Source: Succinivibrionaceae bacterium UBA3769 (GTDB lineage Bacteria; Pseudomonadota; Gammaproteobacteria; Enterobacterales; Succinivibrionaceae). Taken from it: a DNA stretch of 8,759 bases. Below are positions 1 to 6,790 of the stretch, piece after piece (position 1 is the first letter of the stretch; every line of letters begins with the position of its first letter). Made by a program: the position numbers and the translations under genes. Where the stretch lies: NCBI GenBank assembly GCA_002372325.1, contig DFFT01000167.1:1-8759 (forward strand), written 5' to 3'. The notes under the pieces are model-generated. The model was not told the DNA's origin. It made no database searches and saw nothing but the letters and a program-made list of their open reading frames with translations.

Positions 1-323
1 CCAGATGCTTGCGGAGTCTGCGGGAGGAGGCGGCGCCTCCTGATCCTGAAAAGGGCGTTTCCATTGCCCGGAGATTTCGTCAGCTTTTTCAAATAGCCCT
101 TTGCTCCCGAAGATCCTGCGGTATAATTCCCGGCGAAATAGGCCGGACTTGGCCTCAGGGATTTTTGCGGGGCAGGGGCAGTCTCTTTATGTCTCCGCAT
201 CCCCGTTTTTGCTGCTTCCAGGAGCTGTCGCTGATTTGTTAGTTTGGCCGGAATTTTCCGGCAGGAAATAAGGCTTGGATCAGCCCTGATTTACCCATGG
301 CTTGGCGCGTTTAATATGCATGG
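1..323. other. Left-edge region without a confident gene
   Basis: No recognisable gene is seen here. Three things are visible. A GC-rich hairpin lies at 25-41, with 7-bp arms AGGAGGC/GCCTCCT and a 3-nt loop but no T-run. A perfect TATAAT lies at 122-127 with only a poor -35 (TTGCTC at 101-106, 15-nt spacer). A second hairpin lies at 247-262, with arms GCCGGAA/TTCCGGC around TT. Frame 2 ends in a Gly-rich tail with a TGA at 41-43 and could be the last codons of an upstream plus-strand gene. A minus-strand frame starting with ATG at 200-198 stays open to base 1. Neither frame has recognisable protein features, so I annotate no CDS. Confidence 0.5.
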
Positions 324-338
324 TTGTTTCCTTTTGTG

Positions 339-2039
339 ATGTTCAGAATTGCTGTTCGGTTTCTGGCTGTTTTCCTGACGGTTCAGGGACTTCTGGTTAC
401 GCTTTCCGGAGCGGCGGCGGCCGCTCCCCGGCTTCAGGCCGGTGAGAACTCGGAAGAAACCAGCCCCGCTTCCGGCAGTAACCCCGAGGAATGCGCCCCC
501 CGGCCGGAGCTCTCCGCTTCTCAGTTACAGCATACTCCTTATCAGGAGCTTCCCGCCGCTTTCATAACGAAGTGGGAGGCGCTTCTCCACATCAGAAACG
601 GCGTCAACGCTATTGAGTACAGTGATTTCTATCTCACCGGCCGGGGGAATGCCGTTATTGATCCCGAAAGAGAGCTCCGGGCCACGCTGGATTATTTCAG
701 AAGAGACCCGGAGGGTGCCTGCCGTTACCCCGCCCGCTATTACCTTATCTATCACGAGCTTCCGGACAGCCGGGACTGCCCGGATTTTGCGGAATACCGC
801 CGCAATGTCTTTGTTTCGGAGGTGTCGCTGATCCTGGTTTATGAGGACAGCTCGGCCTTTGTGTCCTCCATGGGGCATACCGGGATTTCCATAGCGGGAG
901 ATAACGAAACGGGAAGAAAGGTGAAATATGCCGTAACCTTTATGGGGCAGCCCCGTGGGATCGCGGAGATGGTGTATGAGCCGATGCCGGGGAACTATTT
1001 TCTGGCGCCCTTTGCCAAATTCCGGGATTCCTATATTGTCGGAGAAAACCGCTCCGTTAAGGAATACCGGCTCCGAACCACAGAGGAAGAACGGCTCTGG
1101 CTTTATCTCCACCTTTTTGAATTAAAGGATCAGAATGTCAGATATCGTTTTACCGTGAATAACTGCGCTAACGGCTCGGAGCATCTTCTCCGGGTAATGA
1201 GCCGGGATCTTGAGGTGCCGGATTACGGGAGCTTTCTGACCCCGCTGGAATATGTGAGATACCTTAAGGACAGCGAGCTGGTCTCTGAAGAAGAGTCCTA
1301 TTATACCAGAACGGATCAGTACTATGCGGATCTGGGGCGTCCGGTAAATCCCGAGGAGGCGCCGCCTCTGGTAAGACTGTCCGGAGGCTATGTCTGGTCA
1401 TCCCTTTACGGGAGCGGCTTCTCTCTTAAATTCATGCCGTTCTTCCGGGAAGCAAGCGAGGATATCTCCGCTTCTCCCGTACTGGAAAACACTGACCTCT
1501 TATCGGTAACCCTGAGGAGCTACAGACTGCGGCCTTATATCAGCGAAATAAACTTCACGAATAAGTACCGCTACACGGATGTGCTGTCACCGGCCAGCCT
1601 GACCCCGGATCTTATGATCCGCTTTCACGGAGATGTTACTGCCGCCCATGCATCACTTTATCCGGATCTGGCCACGGGGCTGGGGTTTTCTGCGGGGAAC
1701 GGAGGACTGAGGCCGTTTTACTCCGTAAGAGCGGGCCTGCAGATTGATTCCGGAGGCGTTAACCCCTATCTTCTGAACACCTTGGGCGTTTTCTGCACCC
1801 ATCCGGTTCTGGGCCGCTGGTCGCTTTCCTGGCGTTATGCGCTTTCGGCTCACGAGGGCTACCGGGGTTACCGGAGCCGGGTGTCCGGCACGGGGTCAAA
1901 ACGCCTCACGGACAATCTCTGGCTGGAGCTTTCCGGAAATTACTACCGGCTTTCTGACAATGACAGAAGAGACAAGGGGCGGCTGGGATCCCGAAGGGAG
2001 CTTCTGGAGCTTTCGGGAGGAGTAGCTCTGCGGTTTTAA
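339..2039 (+). CDS. Exported DUF4105 (Lnb N-terminal periplasmic domain) protein with C-terminal outer-membrane-barrel-like region
   Basis: This is a complete envelope protein of 566 aa from ATG 339. A TTG at 324 would add five residues. Neither start has a clear Shine-Dalgarno, and I prefer ATG because it gives a compact signal peptide: Arg3/Arg7, a hydrophobic core, and an Ala-rich cleavage region near residues 25-29. The N-terminal part has features usual in this family: W79 followed by LLH, a DP..EL.ATL..F stretch, then CRYPARYY from C128. The central DUF4105 domain carries GHT (H180) and NNC (C276), followed by a YVRYLKD segment. The last 220 or so residues alternate polar and aromatic residues like beta strands and end in GGVALRF, a typical outer-membrane terminal Phe. 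The biochemical function is not established for the family; a cysteine-hydrolase-like role for H180/C276 is inference. The gene converges with the lipoprotein genes, and a degraded partial copy lies at 5340-6121. Confidence 0.85.
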   Translation: MFRIAVRFLAVFLTVQGLLVTLSGAAAAAPRLQAGENSEETSPASGSNPEECAPRPELSASQLQHTPYQELPAAFITKWEALLHIRNGVNAIEYSDFYLTGRGNAVIDPERELRATLDYFRRDPEGACRYPARYYLIYHELPDSRDCPDFAEYRRNVFVSEVSLILVYEDSSAFVSSMGHTGISIAGDNETGRKVKYAVTFMGQPRGIAEMVYEPMPGNYFLAPFAKFRDSYIVGENRSVKEYRLRTTEEERLWLYLHLFELKDQNVRYRFTVNNCANGSEHLLRVMSRDLEVPDYGSFLTPLEYVRYLKDSELVSEEESYYTRTDQYYADLGRPVNPEEAPPLVRLSGGYVWSSLYGSGFSLKFMPFFREASEDISASPVLENTDLLSVTLRSYRLRPYISEINFTNKYRYTDVLSPASLTPDLMIRFHGDVTAAHASLYPDLATGLGFSAGNGGLRPFYSVRAGLQIDSGGVNPYLLNTLGVFCTHPVLGRWSLSWRYALSAHEGYRGYRSRVSGTGSKRLTDNLWLELSGNYYRLSDNDRRDKGRLGSRRELLELSGGVALRF

Positions 2040-2225
2040 TCCGGGAAAGAGCTTCTTCTTTTGCAAATCCCCGGCAGCGACGAATACTCCGCTCCCGAAG
2101 CAGTAAAGACTCATCACGAGGGGAAGAAGGAGCACCCCGTTTTCCGAATCATCGGGAATACCGGGAATTGCCGGGGAAGTGTCAGAAAATCCCGGGCAGT
2201 GCCTTCTGTTATGCTCCCGAGGGAC

Positions 2226-2353
2226 AGGTTTTTAAGCGCTTAAGGAAAGCCTGACTTTTTCGGAGAGACCGGAGGCGGGAGGCCGGAATTCAGCGGCGGG
2301 GAGGAAGCCCGGAGGAGAAAATGCCGGAATTCCGGAAGCCTCAAAAAGTCAGG
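2226..2353. repeat. Structured intergenic region with long inverted repeat between convergent genes
   Basis: Two structures sit in the 330-bp gap between convergent stop codons. A perfect 12-base palindrome TTAAGCGCTTAA (2232-2243) is extended by a bulged CAGG/CCTG pairing. Next comes an 11-bp perfect inverted repeat, CCTGACTTTTT at 2250-2260 against AAAAAGTCAGG at 2343-2353. Its interior can also fold: it repeats CCGGAATTC at 2283-2291 and 2324-2332, the second inside the palindrome CCGGAATTCCGG at 2324-2335. The arms carry T-runs on both strands, so a bidirectional terminator for the convergent genes is reasonable. A small non-autonomous element with terminal inverted repeats is an alternative, but I see no target-site duplication at its edges. 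Confidence 0.5.
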
Positions 2354-2369
2354 TCTGCAGTGAGCCGCC

Positions 2370-3914
2370 TTAATGATGAGCTGTGCTGTATAATAACTGA
2401 TGCACGGCTGTTGACATAACAGAGGCACAGATGGGCAGGGTAATGATGCACAAAACCCCGACAAAAGCATCTGCCACCTTGTTCGAGCCGCTTTCCCGGG
2501 GGGCGGGTTTTTCAGGAACTCTGGTAAGGTAAAGCCGGCAGTTTTCCCTGATGTCTGACGCGCTCGGCGCCGCGCTGGAGTCCTGATGCGGCGTCATGGC
2601 GGGAACCGGACAGTGTATTTTTGTCATGTCTAATTCCGGAAGCTCCCTGAGATTGGCGGCGCCGGCAAACATTCCCGCCATACTCTGCGCCTCCGAGGTG
2701 TCAAGCGCCGGCACCTCAGAGACGGAGCTTCCCCGGAACATTTCTGCAAAGTCTCTGACTCGGGAGGTGTTATAGGCCGGTACGGTTCTGAGATTCCGGG
2801 CATTCCTGAACATGCTCTTCATATCGGTGACTTCGGAGGTATCAAGGTCCGGCGCGGCAACCCCGGAGGCGAAGGAGGCTTCTTCAAACATGCTGATGAC
2901 TGAAGAAGGGCGGGTTTTCGGAGTAAAGCTGACTTCCCGGCGGAGATCTGCCTTTCTGAACATCTTATCAAGCCTGGCGGCGGCAGGGGCGTCAATGTTC
3001 AGGGGAGCATTAATTACCGCCCCCGCAAACATGCCGGTGAGATTCTCCGCTTTTCTGATATCCAGATCCGGGGAGACATTGATAACCGCGTCGCTGAAAA
3101 AATGGGTGAGATCCTGGTTTTCGGAAACAACATTTATTTTGCTGTTGATGACGCTCCCCTGAAACATCCTTCCCATGTATGCGAACTCACTGACCGCAAA
3201 ACCCGGGAGCGGCGTTTCGATAATGCTTTTCGCAAACATCTCCGTCATGACCCTGACCCGGGAGGTGTCCATTTGCGGTAAGGGGGCTTCAATCCTTGCT
3301 CCGGCAAACATCCTTTCCATGCTGACGATCCGGGAGGTGTTAAGAGCTTTGGGGAGAGACTTCAGGGTACATCCCTCAAATAGTCCGTAAAGAGAGGTAA
3401 CCTCAGGAGCGAACTCTATGGCAAAGTCTGTCCTCTCGGTAACTCCGCAGATCCGCTGAAAGGGCGAATGATGCGCTTCCGAACTGTCAAGATTGTAGGC
3501 GATGACGAGCTTTTTCAGGGTTCCTTTTTCAACGGAGCGGAGGAGCTCATTATCTGCGTCATTGATGCTGTGAAGCGTCTTTTGGGAAACGGTTCCCTGG
3601 GCCGCGTTTTCCATGCGGGCGGCTTTTTCGTAATCAACCATGAATACCCGGTCATTGGGGTACTTCCAGGCATTTCCTGAAATCCTGTCTGCGGAGGCCT
3701 GAGTCTTTGCTGTTAAGCTCCGGGGATCCGAAGGATTTACGGCAGGAGATGAACCGTTATTTTCGGAGGTGTCATATTCAAAGGCGCTTGGCTTTTTGTC
3801 GGAATGAGCGGAGACAGAACAGGATGAGACCGCTGTCAGCATGAGACCGGACAGGACAGCCAGGGCGAGTTTTTTAACAAGAGGTTTTCTGGTGATGCGT
3901 GAGTTAATTGTCAT
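2370..3914 (-). CDS. BspA-like (DUF285) repeat lipoprotein, 11 repeats
   Basis: This is a predicted lipoprotein of 514 aa. The N-terminus has Lys/Arg residues, a hydrophobic core and the lipobox V-S-S-C with Cys32. Ser33 at +2 suggests outer-membrane sorting in a Lol-type system. After a polar linker, residues 175-420 hold eleven repeats of 22-26 residues centred on an MF.(G/A).A-like core, near residues 178, 202, 226, 250, 272, 295, 318, 342, 368, 392 and 415. Several are preceded by (D/N)TS.V..M, the signature of DUF285/BspA-like leucine-rich repeats. Such proteins are often surface or adhesive proteins in host-associated bacteria; the ligand here is unknown. A hydrophobic stretch at about 480-505 could be a second membrane anchor, and the protein ends in HH. 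A weak SD (AGGGA about 9 nt upstream) supports ATG 3914. It lies 126 bp downstream of its paralogue in the same direction. Confidence 0.85.
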   Translation of the reverse strand: MTINSRITRKPLVKKLALAVLSGLMLTAVSSCSVSAHSDKKPSAFEYDTSENNGSSPAVNPSDPRSLTAKTQASADRISGNAWKYPNDRVFMVDYEKAARMENAAQGTVSQKTLHSINDADNELLRSVEKGTLKKLVIAYNLDSSEAHHSPFQRICGVTERTDFAIEFAPEVTSLYGLFEGCTLKSLPKALNTSRIVSMERMFAGARIEAPLPQMDTSRVRVMTEMFAKSIIETPLPGFAVSEFAYMGRMFQGSVINSKINVVSENQDLTHFFSDAVINVSPDLDIRKAENLTGMFAGAVINAPLNIDAPAAARLDKMFRKADLRREVSFTPKTRPSSVISMFEEASFASGVAAPDLDTSEVTDMKSMFRNARNLRTVPAYNTSRVRDFAEMFRGSSVSEVPALDTSEAQSMAGMFAGAANLRELPELDMTKIHCPVPAMTPHQDSSAAPSASDIRENCRLYLTRVPEKPAPRESGSNKVADAFVGVLCIITLPICASVMSTAVHQLLYSTAHH

Positions 3915-4040
3915 AATCGGTAATCCCTGAAACGGAGTTCTTTAAATGCCGGGTTAACTGCCCCGGCAGGGCTTTGCTGCCAGTATCTCCTGAATGCCCG
4001 GGAGAAAAAACCGGGGAAAGCGCAGAAGAGCGTAATGCGG
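3915..4040 (-). other. Spacer between the two lipoprotein genes
   Basis: This 126-bp spacer separates the stop of the upstream paralogue from the start of the downstream one. The minus strand contains a GC-rich inverted repeat CTGCC-GG-GGCAG without a following T-run, so it is not a convincing intrinsic terminator. I see no strong promoter. Cotranscription of both lipoprotein genes from the promoter near 5222-5248 is therefore the simplest reading, but it is not proven. Confidence 0.4.
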
Positions 4041-5174
4041 TCAATGAGCATAATGACTGATATCGTATGCTACGGTGGAAACCAGCGGTGCGGCAGTGGT
4101 CGATCCCAGAACGCACAGCGGCAGGAGGAGCGCGCAGGGAAGGAATAACAGAATATTCGAGCCCGCGGAACTTTCCTGTTTGATGTTTTCTCCTTCCTTT
4201 GGCATTTCGGTGAGGAGCTTTCGGCAGCTTTCCTTTTTGCTGTCTCCTGAGCCTTCAGATCCGCTGTCCCCGGGCTGAGCGGTTTCTTCACCGCATTTTA
4301 CCCCGCTGAGATCAAAATCCGGAAGCTCACTGATGTTCGGGGCTCCGGCCAGCATCGCCTCCATGTTTGTTGCCTGGGAGGTGCTGAAGAGCGGTATCTC
4401 CTTAACGCTGCTTTCCCGGAACATTTCTGAAAAGTCTCTGACCCTGGAGGTGTCGTAAGGAGGAACTCTTTCCAGATCCGCGGTATTCCGGAACATGGCC
4501 TGCATGCTGGTAACCCGCGAGGTATTAAGATTCGGTGCTTCCCGGGACATAAAGCTTGCCCCCGCGAACATGGCAGTCATTTTAACGGCATTTCCGGTAT
4601 CTATTTCCGGGAACGGGGTCTTTATCTCGGTTCGGGCGAACATCCGGCTCATATCGGTGATCCGGGAGGTGTCCAGATTTTTGGGGAGAGCACTAAGCCG
4701 GCATCCTTCAAAAAGGCCGTAGAGAGAGGTAACCTCCTTCGCAAACACGATTTCAAAATCCAAGCGATCCGTTACCTGGCAGATCCGGGCAAAGGGGGAG
4801 CGCTTTTCCGGCGCGGGGCCGAGGTCATAGGCAATTACCAGCTTTTTAAGGGTATGCTTTTCGATGGAGTAGAGGAGATCCTTTCCGGTGTCGTTAAAGC
4901 CGGTGAGCGTTTTTTCAGAAAGGGCGGCCGGAAGATTCCCCTCCCGAATCTCCCTGAAGTAGCCCAGCATAAAGTCCGTTTCGGAGTCTTTCATGTATTC
5001 CGGGGCTTCATGGTCAGATTTGCTCTGAGAGCCGCCTGCGGAATCGTATTGAAAGGCGCTTTTCTGGTTATGATAGTCTTTGGCGGAGGTCGAGCAGGAG
5101 CATACGGCGGCAAGTATCAGACCGGACAGCAGAGCGAGAGACAGCTTGCTCAGAAATAATGGAACAGGCTTCAT
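4041..5174 (-). CDS. BspA-like (DUF285) repeat lipoprotein, 6 repeats
   Basis: This is a predicted lipoprotein of 377 aa and a clear paralogue of the neighbour at 2370-3914. Its signal sequence ends in V-C-S-C, with lipidated Cys27 and Ser28 at +2. The shared stretch KKLVIAY leads into VTSLYGLFEGC and the repeat region at about residues 150-285. MF-type repeat cores lie near residues 155, 178, 202, 227, 251 and 274, the last degenerate as AMLAGA. Alignment by eye shows that the paralogue carries five extra repeats after its second one. As in the paralogue, a polar Cys-containing linker leads to a hydrophobic segment (about 341-370) and a His-containing end, HYAH. No good SD precedes ATG 5174; the leader is AT-rich with TTGTTAA repeats. 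The role is probably at the cell surface; the partner is unknown. Confidence 0.85.
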   Translation of the reverse strand: MKPVPLFLSKLSLALLSGLILAAVCSCSTSAKDYHNQKSAFQYDSAGGSQSKSDHEAPEYMKDSETDFMLGYFREIREGNLPAALSEKTLTGFNDTGKDLLYSIEKHTLKKLVIAYDLGPAPEKRSPFARICQVTDRLDFEIVFAKEVTSLYGLFEGCRLSALPKNLDTSRITDMSRMFARTEIKTPFPEIDTGNAVKMTAMFAGASFMSREAPNLNTSRVTSMQAMFRNTADLERVPPYDTSRVRDFSEMFRESSVKEIPLFSTSQATNMEAMLAGAPNISELPDFDLSGVKCGEETAQPGDSGSEGSGDSKKESCRKLLTEMPKEGENIKQESSAGSNILLFLPCALLLPLCVLGSTTAAPLVSTVAYDISHYAH

Positions 5175-5180
5175 TTTGAG

Positions 5181-5217
5181 TTGTTAAAACTTTGTTAAAA
5201 AGCAATAAAATTGTTAA
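5181..5217. promoter_or_regulatory. Three TTGTTAA direct repeats in the lipoprotein leader
   Basis: TTGTTAA occurs exactly at 5181-5187, 5192-5198 and 5211-5217, and the last copy is part of the palindrome TTGTTAACAA (5211-5220). They lie between the predicted promoter and the start codon at 5174. They could be regulator sites or simply AT-rich leader sequence; spacings of 11 and 19 nt are compatible with one and about two helical turns. Confidence 0.3.
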
Positions 5218-5221
5218 CAAA

Positions 5222-5248
5222 TTTATAACAGAAAACTTCGGCTGTCAA
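5222..5248 (-). promoter_or_regulatory. Predicted sigma70-type promoter for the lipoprotein genes
   Basis: On the minus strand a perfect TTGACA (5248-5243) is followed by TATAAA (5227-5222) with a 15-nt spacer. TAAATT two bases further downstream would give 17 nt. The -35 lies inside the 108-bp direct repeat while the -10 lies outside it. It would drive the 4041-5174 gene and possibly the 2370-3914 gene, with a leader of about 45 nt. Confidence 0.5.
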
Positions 5249-5339
5249 TGCTTTTTGCTTTCTGACAACTGAGGCCGGACGATTTTTTTCAGGGAGGCTT
5301 TACCGGCTTCCGCAGGTTTTGTTAGCGGAGTATTGCTTT
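5232..5339. repeat. 108-bp direct repeat, copy 1
   Basis: This stretch is nearly identical to 7153-7260 in the same orientation. A run of 41 bases (5240-5280) is identical to 7162-7202. Past that I see only a T-run of 7 versus 6, one C/A difference and one small change near the end. It contains TGTCA-N15-TGACA (5243-5267). The right edge abuts the DUF4105 pseudogene directly. No coding frame is evident. Confidence 0.9.
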
Positions 5340-6121
5340 ATTCCGGGATTCCTACTATTGTCGGAGAAAACTGCTCCGTCAGGTAATAACGGCTTCGGAC
5401 CATGGAGGAAGAACGGCTCTGGCTTTACCTCCTCCTCCTTTTTGAATTAAAGGAGAAGAAGAACGTCAGATACCGTTTTACCGTGAATAACTGCGCTAAC
5501 GGCTCGGAGCACCTTCTCCGGGTAATGAGCCGAGATCTTGAGGTGCCGGATTACTGCAACTTTCTGACCCCGCTGGAATATGTTAGATACCTTAAGGACA
5601 GCGGGCTGGTTTATGAAGAAGAGTCCTATTACACCAGAACGGATCAGTACTATGCGGATCAGGGGCATCCGGTAAACCCCGAGGAGGCGCCGCCTCTGGT
5701 AAGGCCGTCCGGAGGCTATGTCTGGTCATCGCTTTACGGGGGCGGCATCTCTCTTAAATTCATGCCGTTCTTCCGGGAAGCAAGCGAGGATATCTCCGCT
5801 TCCCCCGTACTGGAAAACACTGACCTCCTATCGGTAACCCTGAGGAGCTGCAGACTGCGGCCTTATATCAGCGAAATAAACTTCACCAATAAGTACCGCT
5901 GCACGGATGTGCTGTCCCCGGCCAGCCTGACTCCGGATCTTATGATCCGCTTTCACGGAGATGTTACCGCTGCCCGTGCCGCTCTTTATCCGGATCTGGC
6001 CGCGGGGCTGGGGTTTTCCGCCGGGAACGGAGGTCTGAGGCCGTTTTACTCCGTAAGAACGGGCATGCAGATTGATTCCGGAGGCGTTAACCCCTGCCTT
6101 CTGAACGCTCTGGGTGATTTC
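5340..6121 (+). pseudogene. Degraded internal fragment of the DUF4105 gene
   Basis: This segment matches bases 1019 to about 1790 of the intact gene. About 19 differences in roughly 305 bases compared by eye gives near 94% identity. It begins part-way through the DUF4105 domain, so the signal peptide and the GHT histidine are missing, and stops inside the barrel-like region, so the terminal strands are missing. Near the left edge there is a 1-base insertion (CTACTATTG against CTATATTG) and a TAA within the next 40 bases. A 245-codon frame from ATG 5402 stays open downstream, with two in-frame codon insertions, and runs past the homology to a TAA ending at 6139. That ATG replaces an ordinary ACA codon of the parent and has no SD, so expression is unlikely. 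Several changes create Cys (Tyr to Cys three times). The Asn-Asn-Cys motif is retained. Confidence 0.85.
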
Positions 6122-6485
6122 AGGTTACTTTCAGAATAACGCCATAAATAACGGAAAAAGAACTCGAAAATAGCTTGCTTGAATCACACTAGATCTGTGG
6201 CAGGATGGGTAAATGCACACACATTTGCGGTCGCTTATTCGACAAGAGGCTCAACGCAGGAAATCCTGCCGCAGGGGTGTTGTCGGGGGGCGGATCAGCG
6301 TGCGCAGCACACAAAGAATGCAGACTTAAGAACGTTTGGTGTAAGGATATTACACCATTTTTTACCTGCCACAAGGGCAAAAGATGATGTCTGACACGTG
6401 CCAGAGAGATCCCTTGGAATCTCCGGAAGCCCCTCCGGGGATCTGGAAACGGCAGAAAGAAAGACTGTTTTACTGGATGAGTTTG
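6122..6485. other. Gene-poor segment between pseudogene and toxin-antitoxin operon
   Basis: I recognise no gene here. Open frames exist on both strands (for example a Cys-rich plus-strand frame at 6205-6387 and a minus-strand frame at 6509-6189), but they overlap one another and show no recognisable motif. Visible structure includes the terminator-like hairpin at 6337-6363 and an inverted repeat AGATCCC (6407-6413) / GGGATCT (6438-6444) enclosing a smaller CGGA/TCCG pairing. The segment matches neither the parent DUF4105 gene nor the 108-bp repeat. Confidence 0.5.
6337..6363 (+). terminator. Terminator-like hairpin downstream of the pseudogene
   Basis: A perfect 8-bp inverted repeat, TGGTGTAA (6337-6344) and TTACACCA (6350-6357), with a 5-nt loop is followed by six T (6358-6363). 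The stem is only moderately GC-rich, so termination may be weak. Confidence 0.5.
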
Positions 6486-6521
6486 TGGTACAATAGACTT
6501 AGTAAACATGCTTTGTTTACT
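6486..6521 (+). promoter_or_regulatory. Toxin-antitoxin promoter and palindromic operator
   Basis: An extended -10 element, TG-G-TACAAT (6486-6494), is present; no good -35 is seen at 17 nt, and the TG motif may compensate. Immediately downstream, around the expected start of transcription, is a perfect inverted repeat AGTAAACA (6501-6508) / TGTTTACT (6514-6521) with 5 nt between. This is where an autorepressing ribbon-helix-helix antitoxin or its toxin complex would bind. A GAGGTG SD follows at 6526-6531, 4 nt before the antitoxin ATG. Confidence 0.65.
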
Positions 6522-6535
6522 TAGTGAGGTGAACT

Positions 6536-6790
6536 ATGAAGTCTAACACAGTTACTTGTTCTTTTGTTATGGACAGGGATGTCTATAACACTTACAAGAG
6601 CATTATTGCCGGTTATGGTCAGAGTGTGAAAAGTAACATCATTGAACATATGCAGAACGTCATTAATTATGGCATTCCTAATGCTGAAACTATTGCAGCC
6701 ATTAAGGAAGTTGAGGAATTAGAAAAAGATCCGAACAAGAAGGTCTACAATTCTTTTGATGAACTTTTGGAGGAATTGGACGATGAATAA
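6536..6790 (+). CDS. dinJ: RelB/DinJ-family antitoxin
   Basis: This 84-aa protein has the organisation of RelB/DinJ antitoxins. An N-terminal ribbon-helix-helix region (about residues 4-48) starts with a short polar/hydrophobic strand (VTCSFVMD) and ends in GIP (46-48), the usual point after which the family tail begins. The acidic C-terminus (E.EELEKD..., ending FDELLEELDDE) is the part expected to wrap and neutralise the toxin. The family acts in the cytoplasm, binding the toxin and repressing its own operon. The SD GAGGTG and a palindromic operator are directly upstream, and the stop overlaps the toxin start by 8 nt. Base composition is clearly more AT-rich than the neighbouring envelope genes, which suggests separate acquisition. 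The symbol is by family resemblance. Confidence 0.85.
   Translation: MKSNTVTCSFVMDRDVYNTYKSIIAGYGQSVKSNIIEHMQNVINYGIPNAETIAAIKEVEELEKDPNKKVYNSFDELLEELDDE

Noticed and set aside
9..242. Plus-strand open frame starting with TTG
   Set aside because: It has an Arg-, Pro- and Cys-rich composition, no SD that I can see and no family features.
525..1112. 195-codon minus-strand open frame opposite the DUF4105 gene
   Set aside because: It lies wholly inside a well-supported gene, shows no recognisable motif and looks like a mirror of its codon use.
2250..2353. Confident call of a MITE
   Set aside because: The bases flanking the inverted ends do not form a target-site duplication, and only one copy is in the window.
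2812..3162. Plus-strand open frame opposite the 11-repeat lipoprotein gene
   Set aside because: It is an antisense shadow of the repeats; similar shadows appear opposite the other lipoprotein (4495-4722).
2815..3400. CRISPR-like periodicity from regularly spaced similar words
   Set aside because: The spacing of about 70 nt reflects the 22-26-residue protein repeats, which are diverged and in frame.
6189..6509. Minus-strand 106-codon frame upstream of the toxin-antitoxin operon
   Set aside because: It overlaps the antitoxin promoter and operator and a terminator-like hairpin, with His/Pro/Leu-rich sequence and no recognisable motif.
6383..6523. Plus-strand 46-codon frame ending inside the antitoxin operator
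   Set aside because: It is short, without an SD, and overlaps the extended -10 and the operator palindrome.
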